Shown: one piece after another, positions 33,464 through 42,520 of the stretch
Numbering within the stretch: the first letter of the stretch is position 1
How the letters are laid out: every line of letters begins with the position of its first letter
Source of the DNA: Streptomyces sp. VRA16 Mangrove soil
GTDB lineage: Bacteria; Actinomycetota; Actinomycetes; Streptomycetales; Streptomycetaceae
Direction of reading: 5' to 3'
NCBI RefSeq assembly: GCF_017377775.1
Contig: NZ_JAFVLN010000029.1
Span: forward strand, 1-64,000
Length of the DNA: 64,000 bases
Translations under genes and position numbers: made by a program
Notes under the pieces: model-generated
Seen by the model: only the letters and a program-made list of their open reading frames with translations
Told to the model about the DNA's origin: nothing
Database searches by the model: none

Positions 33464-34174
33464 TCAGGCGCCGAACGCCTTGTCCTTGCCCTTCACCGGC
33501 TTGGCCCCGGCCCGCAGGTGCGCGGGGACGAGGTCGATGGCCGGTTCGGTGTAGCCCACGGAGACGATCCGGTCGCCGCGGTACGTGAACGTGGTCAGGG
33601 AGGCGAGGGTGCACTGCCGCTTGCGCGGGTCGTGCCACAGCCGCCGCTTCTCCACGTAGCTGCGCACGATCCAGATGGGCAGCTGGTGGCTGACGCAGAC
33701 TGCCTCGTGGCCGCGCGCCGCGTCCTTCGCCGCGTCGAGCGCGCCCATCATCCGCACGACCTGGTCGATGTACGGCTCGCCCCAGGACGGCTTGAACGGG
33801 TTGACCAGGTGCTTCCAGTTCTCCGGGTTCTTCAGCGCGCCGTCGCCGACGCCGAAGGTCTTGCCCTGGAAGACGTTGCCCGCCTCGATGAGGCGGCGGT
33901 CGCTGTCCAGGTCGAGGCCGTGCGCCTTGGCGATCGGCGTCGCCGTCTCCTGGGCCCGCTCCAGCGGGGAGGCGACGACGTGCGTGATGTCACGCGCCGA
34001 CAGGTGCTCGGCGACCCGGTCGGCCATCTGCCGGCCCAGCTCGGACAGGTGGTAGTCGGGCAGCCGCCCGTACAGGATCCCCTCCGGGTTGTGGACCTCG
34101 CCGTGCCGCATCAGGTGGACGACGGTGATGTCGTCGTCACTCTTCGCGATGCCGTTGCTCGTGCCGTCGCTCAT
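33464..34174 (-). CDS. Histidine phosphatase superfamily protein (phosphoglycerate mutase-like)
   Basis: A 236-residue protein with the phosphohistidine motif LMRHGEV (His24) and the second-shell His in VCVSHQLPIW. This branch is broader than glycolytic dPGM, whose hallmark helices it lacks; a phosphatase acting on a sugar phosphate or cofactor is more likely. Its ATG overlaps the hemL stop (ATGA), so it is translationally coupled to hemL. Whether it acts in tetrapyrrole metabolism is unknown. Confidence 0.88.
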   Translation of the reverse strand: MSDGTSNGIAKSDDDITVVHLMRHGEVHNPEGILYGRLPDYHLSELGRQMADRVAEHLSARDITHVVASPLERAQETATPIAKAHGLDLDSDRRLIEAGNVFQGKTFGVGDGALKNPENWKHLVNPFKPSWGEPYIDQVVRMMGALDAAKDAARGHEAVCVSHQLPIWIVRSYVEKRRLWHDPRKRQCTLASLTTFTYRGDRIVSVGYTEPAIDLVPAHLRAGAKPVKGKDKAFGA

Positions 34175-35505
34175 GCGGTGGCCTCCGCGGCGGCGCGGGC
34201 GGCGGCCGGGAGCGCGGCGGCGACGCGCTCGATCGCCCGCTCGTCGTGGGCGGTCGAGACGAACCAGGACTCGAAGGCGGACGGCGGCAGGTAGACGCCC
34301 TGCTCCAGCATCGAGTGGAAGAACCCGGTGAAGCGGAAGGACTCCTGGCCCTTCGCGTCGTCGTAGTTCTTCACCGGTTCGTCGGAGGACCCCGTGAAGA
34401 ACACCGAGAACATGTTGGAGGCGTTCTGCACGCGGTGCGCGACGCCCTCCTTGGTGAGCGCCTCGGAGACGAGCGAGCGCAGCTGCTCGCTGACCGCGTC
34501 GACCTTGGCGTACGCGGCGTCGTCGAGGAGCCGCAGCTGGGCGAGGCCGGCGGCGGTCGCGATGGGGTTACCGGACAGGGTGCCCGCCTGGTAGACCGGG
34601 CCCGCCGGGGCGAGGTGCGCCATGACGTCGGCGCGGCCGCCGAAGGCCGCGGCCGGGAAGCCGCCGCCCATGACCTTGCCGAAGGTCATCAGGTCGGGCA
34701 CGACCCCGTCGACACCGAACCATCCGGCCTTCGACGTACGGAAGCCGGTCATGACCTCGTCGGAGATGTACAGCGCGCCGTTCTCCTGGCACGCCGCCTT
34801 CAGGCCGGCGTTGAAGCCGTCGCGCGGCGGCACGACGCCCATGTTGCCGGGCGACGCCTCGGTGATGACGCAGGCGATCTCGCCGGGGTGCGCGGCGAAC
34901 GCGGCCCGCACCGCCTCGATGTCGTTGTACGGCAGGACGATGGTGTCGCCGGCCTGGGCGCCGGTGACGCCCGGGGTGTCGGGAAGACCGAAGGTGGCGA
35001 CGCCGGAGCCGGCCGCGGCCAGCAGCGCGTCGACGTGCCCGTGGTAGCACCCGGCGAACTTGATCACCTTGGCGCGGCCGGTGAAGCCGCGGGCGAGCCG
35101 GATCGCCGACATGGTGGCCTCGGTGCCGGAGGACACCAGGCGGACCTGCTCGACCGGCGCGATCCGGTCGACGATCTCCTCGGCGAGCGCGACCTCGCCC
35201 TCACCGGGCGTGCCGAAGGAGGTGCCGCGGGAGACGGCCTCCTGCACGGCCGCGATGACCTCGGGGTGGGAATGGCCGAGGATCATCGGCCCCCACGAGC
35301 ACACGAGGTCGACGTACTCGCGTCCGTCCGCGTCCGTCAGATACGGACCGGTACCGGACACCATGAAACGGGGCGTACCGCCCACGGCGCGGAAGGCACG
35401 CACCGGAGAGTTCACGCCACCCGGCGTGACGACGGACGCGCGGTCGAAGAGTCCCTGCGAGACGGGTGCCTCGTAGGGATAGGGGGTGTTGTTCGCCTCT
35501 GCCAT
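34171..35505 (-). CDS. hemL: Glutamate-1-semialdehyde 2,1-aminomutase HemL
   Basis: A 444-residue PLP enzyme converting glutamate-1-semialdehyde to 5-aminolevulinate, the precursor of haem, sirohaem and cobalamin. The PLP-binding Lys277 is in MTFGKVMGGG; upstream, ISDEVMTGFR and SSGTEATMSAIR are class-III aminotransferase signatures, and VNSPVRAF near the N-terminus is typical of HemL. It heads a two-gene operon with the histidine phosphatase. Its location beside the cytochrome c maturation genes fits haem supply. Confidence 0.95.
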   Translation of the reverse strand: MAEANNTPYPYEAPVSQGLFDRASVVTPGGVNSPVRAFRAVGGTPRFMVSGTGPYLTDADGREYVDLVCSWGPMILGHSHPEVIAAVQEAVSRGTSFGTPGEGEVALAEEIVDRIAPVEQVRLVSSGTEATMSAIRLARGFTGRAKVIKFAGCYHGHVDALLAAAGSGVATFGLPDTPGVTGAQAGDTIVLPYNDIEAVRAAFAAHPGEIACVITEASPGNMGVVPPRDGFNAGLKAACQENGALYISDEVMTGFRTSKAGWFGVDGVVPDLMTFGKVMGGGFPAAAFGGRADVMAHLAPAGPVYQAGTLSGNPIATAAGLAQLRLLDDAAYAKVDAVSEQLRSLVSEALTKEGVAHRVQNASNMFSVFFTGSSDEPVKNYDDAKGQESFRFTGFFHSMLEQGVYLPPSAFESWFVSTAHDERAIERVAAALPAAARAAAEATA

Positions 35506-35733
35506 GCACTCAGCGTACGGCCCGTCTCCCGTGGCCCCTCCGCGCGGACCCGCGGCGACCTAGACTCTCCCCATCAAGCCCCTGCGAGCCCGGTGCTCGC
35601 GCAGTTGTTCCGTCGGCACGTTTCGGCGGGTGACCGTGGGGGAGGTCACTGACACGATGATCGGGTTGCGCGTCGGCACTCGCGCGGCCTAGAAAAGGGC
35701 CTTGGCGCCCTGGAACAGCAGTCGGGTGGAGAT

Positions 35734-36303
35734 ATGCATCGCGGTGGCGGCGGACTGGGCGAGGGGACCGACGACCTGGGCCCCCGGCGTGCCCGGCGGG
35801 GGAAGCACCGGCGCGACGACCGCGAGGAGCCGATGGTGGGGAGCGCGAGCGGGAATGGTGGCCGGGTGGGGGTGACGTACAAATACTTCGGCGCGCCCGA
35901 CGGCGCGACGGCGGCCAGGGTCCCGATCTCCATGCGGCCCGAGGAGCTCGGCGGTGACGAGCTGGGCATGGGCGGCATGTTCACCAAGATCAAGCCGGAG
36001 ACGATGGCCGCGATGGTCCTCACCGGCATCCAGGGCATACCCCTGCACAAGGTCCCGCCGCTGGAGCTCGTGGTCCTGCACCCCGACTACGCGGTGGTGA
36101 AGCTGCCGATGACGGTCGTCGACCCGCTGCGCGGGGTCGGCGAGGAGGCCGTCGGCGCCGCGGCGTTCATCTGGTCGACGGTCCCCGACCGGGGCGGCCC
36201 CCGCGACGCGTTCAACGTGTACCAACTCCTGCACGAATGGCAGGACTTCAGCCACCGCCTGCACGAGGCGGGGCATCAGCCGTACTGCCTCGTCTGGCCC
36301 TGA
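35734..36303 (+). CDS. Conserved actinomycete protein of unknown function
   Basis: A 189-residue protein if started at ATG 35734; an ATG at 35833 (AGGAG upstream, 156 residues) is a good alternative because the first 33 residues are Gly/Arg-rich and poorly structured. The core contains VTYKYFGAPDGATAARVPIS, a Met/Gly-rich turn, and ends in HEAGHQPYCLVWP. No signal peptide or membrane helix is seen. I recall similar proteins in Streptomyces but no assigned function. The gap 35506-35733 holds an AGGGC/GCCCT-type hairpin near 35694-35712 and the hemL promoter. Confidence 0.72.
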   Translation: MHRGGGGLGEGTDDLGPRRARRGKHRRDDREEPMVGSASGNGGRVGVTYKYFGAPDGATAARVPISMRPEELGGDELGMGGMFTKIKPETMAAMVLTGIQGIPLHKVPPLELVVLHPDYAVVKLPMTVVDPLRGVGEEAVGAAAFIWSTVPDRGGPRDAFNVYQLLHEWQDFSHRLHEAGHQPYCLVWP

Positions 36304-36304
36304 G

Positions 36305-37045
36305 TCACACCTCGTCGACGAGACCGCCCTGGTGCGGCGACGGCGCGTGCCGGGCGTCCCCCTCGGGCAACGCGTTCAGGCACTCCTGCGAGCAGGCCTG
36401 TACGAGCAGCGGCAGCACATCGGTGGCAACCCTCAGCGACAGCCACGTCCAGCGCGCCGTGCCGTCGGTCAACTCCCGCGCACAGACGCTGCAACGGCGC
36501 CCGGCGGGCACCGGCTGCGGCTTCGAGGACAGCCGGGGGAACGGCGGCCGGTACTTGTAGTTCCCGTACAGGGCACGGGTGCTGACGGTGCTCCGACACA
36601 GCCGCGTGCAGCGCGTGATCTCGTACGGGAACCAGTGCAGCCGGTAGGACGTGTACGGCTCGAACCCCTCCAGGCTCGTCATGGCGCCGATCTCCGGCGG
36701 GATCCGTACCAGGTTGCTGCCGTACAGGACGAAGTGCTTGACCTCGGTGAGCTTGGCGACGGCCGCGGGGAGCGTGACGATCTGGCGGCGCTCGGCGGGG
36801 CTCAGCTCCGCCAGCGGCCGGAACACCTCGCGCCCGTCTGCCGCCGCCTCGTCGATCAGCTCCAGCAGGTGCAGCCAGCCCGGCGCGGTCGTGTCCTGAC
36901 GGTCGGTGTGCAGTTCGAGGGGCCGCTCCCGGGGTCCCTGGAAGCAGTCGCAGCGGTCGGCGGCGGGCGCGGTGGCCGCATCCGCCGCGAACCGGTTGAC
37001 GAAGACCCGCGCAGGCGGCTCGGGCCGCTGATCATCCCCACCCAT
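36305..37045 (-). CDS. Leucine-rich-repeat protein with C-terminal cysteine cluster
   Basis: A 246-residue cytosolic protein. Residues about 90-140 read as leucine-rich repeats (LPAAVAKLTEVKHFVLYGS, then RIPPEIGAMTSLEGF). The C-terminal third has CSVC and, 30 residues later, CSQEC, a possible zinc site, and a CDCF motif lies near residue 33. The stop is one base from the stop of the convergent hypothetical gene. LRRs suggest a protein-binding role; I do not recognise the family. Confidence 0.75.
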   Translation of the reverse strand: MGGDDQRPEPPARVFVNRFAADAATAPAADRCDCFQGPRERPLELHTDRQDTTAPGWLHLLELIDEAAADGREVFRPLAELSPAERRQIVTLPAAVAKLTEVKHFVLYGSNLVRIPPEIGAMTSLEGFEPYTSYRLHWFPYEITRCTRLCRSTVSTRALYGNYKYRPPFPRLSSKPQPVPAGRRCSVCARELTDGTARWTWLSLRVATDVLPLLVQACSQECLNALPEGDARHAPSPHQGGLVDEV

Positions 37046-37063
37046 GGCGGCACAGTAGCGGGC

Positions 37064-37930
37064 TCACAGGCTGGGCGGACCCACTTCGAGGCGACGGGTG
37101 ACGGCTTCGTAGGAGTCGATGAATCCTCCGCTCTGCAGCTGCCGTTCGTCCCACCACGTGGCGCCCGCGTCGGCGAGCGGGCCGATGATGTCGAGCGCCT
37201 TGCCCTTCTCCGTGGGGGTGAGGCCGCCCGCGACGATCTCGAACGGTGCCTCGGGGTCGGCCCGGTGCTCGCGCACGTACGAGACGACCTCCGCGAGCCG
37301 CTCGGGGCGCGGCGGGACGCCGTGCAGGGCGTCGGTGAACAACGGGGCCGCGCCGTCCCAGCGGGCCGCCCGGCGCATCGGCCGCCGGTGGGGCCAGAAG
37401 CCGCCGACCCAGACGGGCGGGCGGGGCCGCTGCACGGTGGCGGGCAGCAGCTGCGTCTCCTGGACGCGGTAGTGGGCGCCGCTGTGGTCGACGGTCTCCC
37501 CCGACCAGTAGCGGGTCAGCAACTCAAGCCCCTCGTCGAGGCGTTCGGCGTGCACGGCCCGGTCGACGGTGTCGCCGAAGCTGCCGTACTCGTCGTCGGC
37601 GGGCCCGCCGAGCCCGGCCCCGAAGACGACCCGCCCGCCGCTGACCGCGTCCAGCGTGGCGACCTGGCGGGCGAGCTGCTCGGGGCGGTAGCGGGGCACG
37701 GCCGTGACCAGGACGCCGAGCCGGATCCGGCGGGTGGCGAGGGCGGCGGCGGTGAGCAGCATCCACGGGTCGCCGAACGGTTTGCCGCGCTGGACCCGCT
37801 TGTCGTGCACGACGTGGTCCCAGATGAACAGGCCGTCCCAGCCTGCCTGTTCGGCCGCGGCGGCCGTCTTCGCGACGGTACGGGCGTCGGCGAAGTCGCC
37901 GAAGTTCGGGATGTTCAGGGAGAAGCGCAT
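37064..37930 (-). CDS. LLM-class flavin-dependent oxidoreductase (F420 or FMN)
   Basis: A 288-residue luciferase-like TIM barrel. MRFSLNIPNFGDFADAR at the N-terminus, WDGLFIWDHV, and the ATLDAVSGGRVVFGAGLG nonprolyl loop and phosphate-binding region are typical. This branch often uses coenzyme F420 in actinomycetes, but cofactor choice cannot be read with certainty. The ATG at 37930 is preferred over an Arg/Gly-rich extension. It follows the TetR gene by 23 bp on the same strand and is probably the last gene of the MFS-TetR transcript. Confidence 0.86.
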   Translation of the reverse strand: MRFSLNIPNFGDFADARTVAKTAAAAEQAGWDGLFIWDHVVHDKRVQRGKPFGDPWMLLTAAALATRRIRLGVLVTAVPRYRPEQLARQVATLDAVSGGRVVFGAGLGGPADDEYGSFGDTVDRAVHAERLDEGLELLTRYWSGETVDHSGAHYRVQETQLLPATVQRPRPPVWVGGFWPHRRPMRRAARWDGAAPLFTDALHGVPPRPERLAEVVSYVREHRADPEAPFEIVAGGLTPTEKGKALDIIGPLADAGATWWDERQLQSGGFIDSYEAVTRRLEVGPPSL

Positions 37931-37953
37931 ACGGGCATCCTCACCCGCCGGCC

Positions 37954-38577
37954 TCAGAAGCTGAACCCCCTCCCCAGCATGGGCAGATGGCGGTCGTAGA
38001 GCGCCAGCAGGTCCTCCTTGCCGTCGCCCTCCACCCAGTGCCGCACCAGCGTCGTGAAGACGGCGATGAGGGCGGCGGCCGCGCACTTGATCTCCAGCTC
38101 GCCGGGGTCGCGGCCGGTGCGCTCCGCGATCACCTCGGCGACGACCCGCTCGCTGCGCTCCTGCTCGGCCACCGAACGGGCCCTGATCGCCGGGTCGGTG
38201 AAGGTGATCCGGGTGCGCAGCAGCAGCTGTTCGAGATCGCCCTCCAGCATGGAGCCGAGCGGGCCGGTGAGGGCGCCGCGCAGCGCGTCGACGATCGGCT
38301 CGTCCGCGGGGCGGGCCCGCAGCGCCTCGGCGAGCGCGGGGTCGTACTCGTCCTCGATGACGACCTCCTCCTTCGACGGGAAGTACCGGAAGAAGGTGGA
38401 GGGCGAGATGTCCGCGGCCTCGGCGATCTGGTCGACGGTCGTGGCCTCGTAGCCGTGCTCCGCGAAGAGGCGGTAGGCCTCGTCGCGGATGCGCTGCCGG
38501 GTCTGCTGCTTCTTGCGCTCCCGCAGGCCCTGGGGCTTGGCCGGTGCCGTCTTCGCCGGTGTCGCACGCGTCGTCAT
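37954..38577 (-). CDS. TetR-family regulator of the adjacent MFS exporter
   Basis: A 207-residue protein. The helix-turn-helix spans about residues 25-70, with VDQIAEAADISPSTFFRYF, a form frequent in repressors of multidrug exporters. Its ATG overlaps the stop of the MFS gene (ATGA), so it is coupled to it. The palindrome at 40190-40205, between the -35 and -10 elements of the MFS promoter, is the likely autoregulatory operator. Confidence 0.9.
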   Translation of the reverse strand: MTTRATPAKTAPAKPQGLRERKKQQTRQRIRDEAYRLFAEHGYEATTVDQIAEAADISPSTFFRYFPSKEEVVIEDEYDPALAEALRARPADEPIVDALRGALTGPLGSMLEGDLEQLLLRTRITFTDPAIRARSVAEQERSERVVAEVIAERTGRDPGELEIKCAAAALIAVFTTLVRHWVEGDGKEDLLALYDRHLPMLGRGFSF

Positions 38578-40139
38578 ATCAGCGATTCTGCGGGCTCGGG
38601 CACCGAACGGGCCACCTCCGTGGCCGCACCGTCCGCGCTCCCGCGGGGTAGCAGCAGGGCCGCGGCGACCGAAGCGAGCAGGGCCAGGATGCCGCAGCCG
38701 GCCAGGACCAGGTCCATGCCGTGGACGAACGCGGCGTGCGCGGAGTCGGCGAGGCCGGGCAGGTGGAGCCCGTCGGCTACCGCGTCGGCGCCGGTGACCG
38801 AGTCACCGGCGGCGGTCGCGGCCGGTGCGGGCAGCCCGTCCGTGTCGAGCCGCTGCAGATAGCCGTAGCCCAGCAGGCTGCCGAGGCCCGCGACGCCGAG
38901 GGTGCCGCCGAGCTGCTGCACGGTCTCCAGGAGGCTGGTGCCGGAGCCGGTGCCGGTCTCGGGCAGGACGCCCATGACGAGGCTGGTGGCCGGGACGACC
39001 GCGAGCCCGAAGCCGAGCCCGGTCAGGCCCAGCCAGAGCGCGGTGAAGCCGTAGCCGTCGCCGGGTGCGGTGGTGGCGCCTAGCAGGGCGCCGGCCGCGA
39101 GGAGCGCGAGCCCGGCGGGGATCACGGTGCGGGCGCCGAGCCGCGGCACCAGGGACTCGCTGACGGTGGCGGCCGCCATCAGGCCGCCGATCAGGGGCAG
39201 GACGCGCAGCCCCGTACCGAACGAGTCGTTGCCGAGGACCGCCTCCAGGTACTGCGGGGCGACGAACAGGATGCCCATCACCGCGAAGTTCACGAACACG
39301 GCGATCAGCGTGCCGACCCGGAACCTGCGGTCGGCGAAGAGGTTCAGGTCGACGAGCGGGTGGGCGGTGCGGCGCTCGTGCCGGACGAACCCGGTGAGCA
39401 GCACGGCCGCGGCGGCGAGGGAGGCGATGACGCCCGGCGACGTCCAGCCGTCGGTGGGGATACGGATCGTGCCGTGGACGAGGGCGATGGTGCCGCCCGC
39501 GCCGAGTGCGGCGCCGAGGGCGTCGAACGGGGCCTTCACGGCCGTGAGTCCGTCGTCGGAGGGCAGCAGCCACAGGCCCGCGACCAGGGCGACGGCGGCC
39601 ACGGGAACGTTGAAGAGGAAGACCGAGCCCCACCAGAAGTGGTCCAGGAGCCAGCCGCCGACCAGCGGGCCGACCGGCATGCCGAGCGCCGTCGCGGCGG
39701 TCCAGACGGCGACCGCGCGGGGCAGTTCGTCCTTGCTGAAGACGCGCGGCAGGATCGCCATGGACAGCGGCATGATCACGGCGGCGCCGAGGCCGAGCAC
39801 GGCGCGGGCGGTGATGACTCCGGCGGGCGATCCGGCGGCCGCGCCGGCCAGGGACGCGAGCCCGAACAGGGTGATCCCGCCGAGCAGGACCTTCTTGTGC
39901 CCGAAGCGGTCGCCGAGCCGGCCCACGGGCAGCATCGCGACGGACAGGGCGAGCAGGTAGCCGCCGCCGATCCACTGGAGCTGCGCGCTGGTGGCGTGGA
40001 GCCCGGAGGCGATGGTCGGCAGAGCGACGTTGATGACCGTGCCGTCGAGTCCCACGATCAGGACGCTGAGGGTGAGGGCTGCGAGGGCGAGCCACTTGCG
40101 GGCTCCGCTCGCCGGAGTGGTGCTTGCGGTGCTGTTCAT
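38574..40139 (-). CDS. MFS transporter, DHA2 (EmrB/QacA) type, 14 helices
   Basis: A 521-residue drug-exporter-type protein. The first helix has LIVGLDGTVINVALPTI (motif D1), the following loop GRLGDRFGHKK (motif A), and the fifth helix the proline/glycine-rich GPLVGGWL (motif C, antiporter motif). It probably expels a hydrophobic compound in exchange for protons, with expression controlled by the cotranscribed TetR. It is distinct from the exporter at 311-1723. Confidence 0.92.
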   Translation of the reverse strand: MNSTASTTPASGARKWLALAALTLSVLIVGLDGTVINVALPTIASGLHATSAQLQWIGGGYLLALSVAMLPVGRLGDRFGHKKVLLGGITLFGLASLAGAAAGSPAGVITARAVLGLGAAVIMPLSMAILPRVFSKDELPRAVAVWTAATALGMPVGPLVGGWLLDHFWWGSVFLFNVPVAAVALVAGLWLLPSDDGLTAVKAPFDALGAALGAGGTIALVHGTIRIPTDGWTSPGVIASLAAAAVLLTGFVRHERRTAHPLVDLNLFADRRFRVGTLIAVFVNFAVMGILFVAPQYLEAVLGNDSFGTGLRVLPLIGGLMAAATVSESLVPRLGARTVIPAGLALLAAGALLGATTAPGDGYGFTALWLGLTGLGFGLAVVPATSLVMGVLPETGTGSGTSLLETVQQLGGTLGVAGLGSLLGYGYLQRLDTDGLPAPAATAAGDSVTGADAVADGLHLPGLADSAHAAFVHGMDLVLAGCGILALLASVAAALLLPRGSADGAATEVARSVPEPAESLI

Positions 40140-40186
40140 GAGGGCCTCCGCAGGCTGGAGGACGCGGGAGTGCGACCTGATGACAG

Positions 40187-40215
40187 ATTACTCCCAAATG
40201 AGAGTCGACTGTCAA
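40187..40215 (-). promoter_or_regulatory. Promoter with embedded operator for the MFS-TetR operon
   Basis: On the minus strand TTGACA (40215-40210) and AGTAAT (40192-40187) are spaced by 17 bp, a good vegetative promoter 48 bp upstream of the MFS start. The spacer contains ACTCCCAAATGAGAGT (40190-40205), an imperfect inverted repeat with ACTC/GAGT ends that would let a repressor block RNA polymerase. Confidence 0.68.
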
Positions 40216-40258
40216 TATCCATCGGACCCTCATTTAAGTGCGCACTCTCACTCCCTCC

Positions 40259-41722
40259 CTATCGCTCGGCGCCCTCGACCCCCTTCACCACGAACCCGAT
40301 CACCGCTCCCCCGCCGTCCCGCCGCGCCGCGAACGCCACGCCGCCGTGGGCCGCCGCGACCTCCCGCACGATCGACAGGCCGAGGCCCGAGCCGGGCAGG
40401 CTGCGGGCGGCCGGGGCCCGGTAGAAGCGGTCGAAGATGCGGTCCGCCTCGGCGTCCGCGATGCCGGGGCCGCGGTCGAGGACCTCGACGCGGACGCCGC
40501 CCGATCCCGCGAGCCGGGTGACCACGATCTCGATCGGCGCCGTGCCGCCGGTGTCGAACTTGGCGGCGTTCTCCACCAGGTTGGACACGGCGCGCTGCAA
40601 CTGCGCCGGGCGGCCGCGGCTCGTGGAGTCGCCCGTCACCCGGACCGTGACCGTGCGCCCCGTGCGGCGCCGGACCAGGGTCGCGACGTCCCCCGCGGTC
40701 TCCGCGAGCGCCACCTCCACGACCGGCTCGTCGTCCTCCTTGCCCGCCGCGAGCTCCACCAACTCGTTCACCAGGTCGGTCAGTTCGCGGGACTCCTGGG
40801 CGAGGTCGGCGACCAGTTCCTCGCGGACGGCCGGCGGCAGCTCGTCGATGCGGCGCAGCAGCGAGATGTTCGTCCGCAGCGACGTCAGCGGGGTGCGCAG
40901 TTCGTGCCCCGCGTCCTGGACCAGCCGGCGCTGGTCCTCCACCGAGCGGGCCAGCCGCCCCAGCATCCGGTCGAAGGAACGGCCCAGGCTGCCGACCTCG
41001 TCGCCGCCGGTGACCGGGACCGCGACGTCGAGGCGGCCGGTCGACGCCACGCCCTCCGCGGTCTGCGCGAGCCTGACCAGGCGGGACGTGATCCGGCGGG
41101 CCAGCCACCAGCCGAACAGACCGGCCGCGACGACCACCGCGGCCGCGAACAGGATCGTCCGCCGCTGCAGCTCCGCCAGCAGGTCCTCGGTGTCGCTGAA
41201 CTCCTGCGCGACCTGCACCGCGCCGCGGCCGTCGCCGAGCGCCACGGTCGCCACCCGGAACTCGTCGCCGTCGATCTGTACGTCGTCGTCCTTGTCGACC
41301 CTTCCCGCGATCTTGTCGTCCGCCAGCGCGCGGGCCGACCGGTCGACCGGCAGCTTCGGGGTGCCCGCGTCGACGATCGCACCGTGCGGGCCGAGGACCT
41401 GCACGTCGGTGCGGGCGAGCCGGGTCAGCTCGTCGCGCGGGCTGTCGTGGTCCGCGTCACCCGAGACGAAGTCCTGCGGGCCGAGGGAATCGGCACGCAC
41501 CTGCTGGCGCAGATCGTGCACGATCTCGTCGAAGACGGCCTCCTGGTCGACGCGGACCAGCCGGGCCGCCGAGTCGTAGGAGAGGAAACCGACGAGCGCG
41601 GTGACACCCGCGGCCACCGCCGCGAAGGAGACGGCGAGCTTCGCGCGCAGGCTCCGCGGCACGCGCCGGCGCCCCGCGGGGGTGGTCTCCGCGGGCTCCG
41701 CCGCGGCCGGGCCCGTGCTCAC
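40259..41722 (-). CDS. Two-component sensor histidine kinase (MprB-like)
   Basis: A 487-residue membrane kinase. Helices at about 28-48 and 190-207 flank an extracytoplasmic sensor region; a HAMP domain follows (210-262). The phosphoacceptor is His273 in DAGHELRTPLTSLRTN, and the ATPase domain has NLVENAAKF (N box), DRGPGI (G1) and GSGLGLSI (G2). It phosphorylates the partner regulator encoded just upstream, with which it overlaps by 4 bp. The layout matches MprB, a cell-envelope stress sensor in mycobacteria; the signal here is unknown. Confidence 0.92.
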   Translation of the reverse strand: MSTGPAAAEPAETTPAGRRRVPRSLRAKLAVSFAAVAAGVTALVGFLSYDSAARLVRVDQEAVFDEIVHDLRQQVRADSLGPQDFVSGDADHDSPRDELTRLARTDVQVLGPHGAIVDAGTPKLPVDRSARALADDKIAGRVDKDDDVQIDGDEFRVATVALGDGRGAVQVAQEFSDTEDLLAELQRRTILFAAAVVVAAGLFGWWLARRITSRLVRLAQTAEGVASTGRLDVAVPVTGGDEVGSLGRSFDRMLGRLARSVEDQRRLVQDAGHELRTPLTSLRTNISLLRRIDELPPAVREELVADLAQESRELTDLVNELVELAAGKEDDEPVVEVALAETAGDVATLVRRRTGRTVTVRVTGDSTSRGRPAQLQRAVSNLVENAAKFDTGGTAPIEIVVTRLAGSGGVRVEVLDRGPGIADAEADRIFDRFYRAPAARSLPGSGLGLSIVREVAAAHGGVAFAARRDGGGAVIGFVVKGVEGAER

Positions 41723-42459
41723 CCTTCCCTCAGGACGTACCCCACGCCCCTGACCGTGTGGATGAGCGGCACCCCGGCCGGCTCGTCCACCTTGCGCCGC
41801 AGATAGCCGACGTACACCGCCAGGTTCTTCGACCCCGGCCCGAAGTCGTAGCCCCAGATGCGGTCGTAGATCGTGGCGTGGTCGAGGACGATGCCGCTGT
41901 TGCGGGCCAGCAGCTCCAGGAGGTCGAACTCCGTCCGGGTCAGCTCCAGCTCGCGGTTGCCGCGCCAGGCGCGCCGGGCCGCCGGGTCGATGCGCAGATC
42001 GGCGGCGGTCACCTGGTCGTCGGGGGCCTCGGGCGGCTCGGCCGGGGCGGTGCGGCGCAGCAGGGCGCGCAGCCGGGCGAAGACCTCCTCGACGTCGAAG
42101 GGCTTGACCACGTAGTCGTCGGCGCCCGCGTCGAGCCCGGCGATCCGGTCCGGGGTCTCCACGAGCGCGGTCAGCATCAGGATCGGTGTGCGGTCGCCCT
42201 CGGCGCGCAGCACCCGGCAGACCTGGAGTCCGTCGATCCCCGGCATCATCACGTCGAGGACGAGGATGTCGGGCCGGGACCTGTGCACCGCGGCGAGCGC
42301 CTCGACACCGTCGGCGACCGCCGTGACGACGTAGCCCTCCAGCGTCAGGGCACGCTCCAGGGCGTTGCGGATCGGCCGGTCGTCCTCGGCGAGGAGCACC
42401 GTCGGGGCGGGGCCGGCCGGCGACGAGGGGGCGGATGCGGGAACAGCGGGTTGCGACAC
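41719..42459 (-). CDS. OmpR-family response regulator (MprA-like)
   Basis: A 246-residue regulator with a receiver domain and C-terminal winged helix. Acidic residues EDD near 25-27, phosphoacceptor Asp69 in LVLDVMMPG and Lys in DYVVKPFDVEE are in place; the DNA-binding part has the RTEFDLLELLARN and TVRGVGYVLR landmarks. The GTG start has a weak ribosome-binding site and an extra 18-residue Ala/Pro-rich N-terminus. Three 11-bp-phased GGTRAG repeats (42521-42559) lie upstream, suggesting autoregulation. Confidence 0.92.
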   Translation of the reverse strand: MSQPAVPASAPSSPAGPAPTVLLAEDDRPIRNALERALTLEGYVVTAVADGVEALAAVHRSRPDILVLDVMMPGIDGLQVCRVLRAEGDRTPILMLTALVETPDRIAGLDAGADDYVVKPFDVEEVFARLRALLRRTAPAEPPEAPDDQVTAADLRIDPAARRAWRGNRELELTRTEFDLLELLARNSGIVLDHATIYDRIWGYDFGPGSKNLAVYVGYLRRKVDEPAGVPLIHTVRGVGYVLREG

Positions 42460-42520
42460 GCAGCCAGTGTGCCTCCCGACCTTGTGCGCATCGCCTGATC
42501 AGGCGTCCCCCAAAAGGCTT

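Noticed and set aside
33464..34174. Glycolytic phosphoglycerate mutase
   Set aside because: The protein has the RHG motif but lacks other dPGM hallmarks and is coupled to hemL; a general histidine phosphatase is safer.
35593..35652. A 15-residue frame (TTG start, MFRRHVSAG...) as a leader peptide
   Set aside because: It lacks the HVDLxR and SAxCR elements and has no downstream target fitting attenuation; probably chance.
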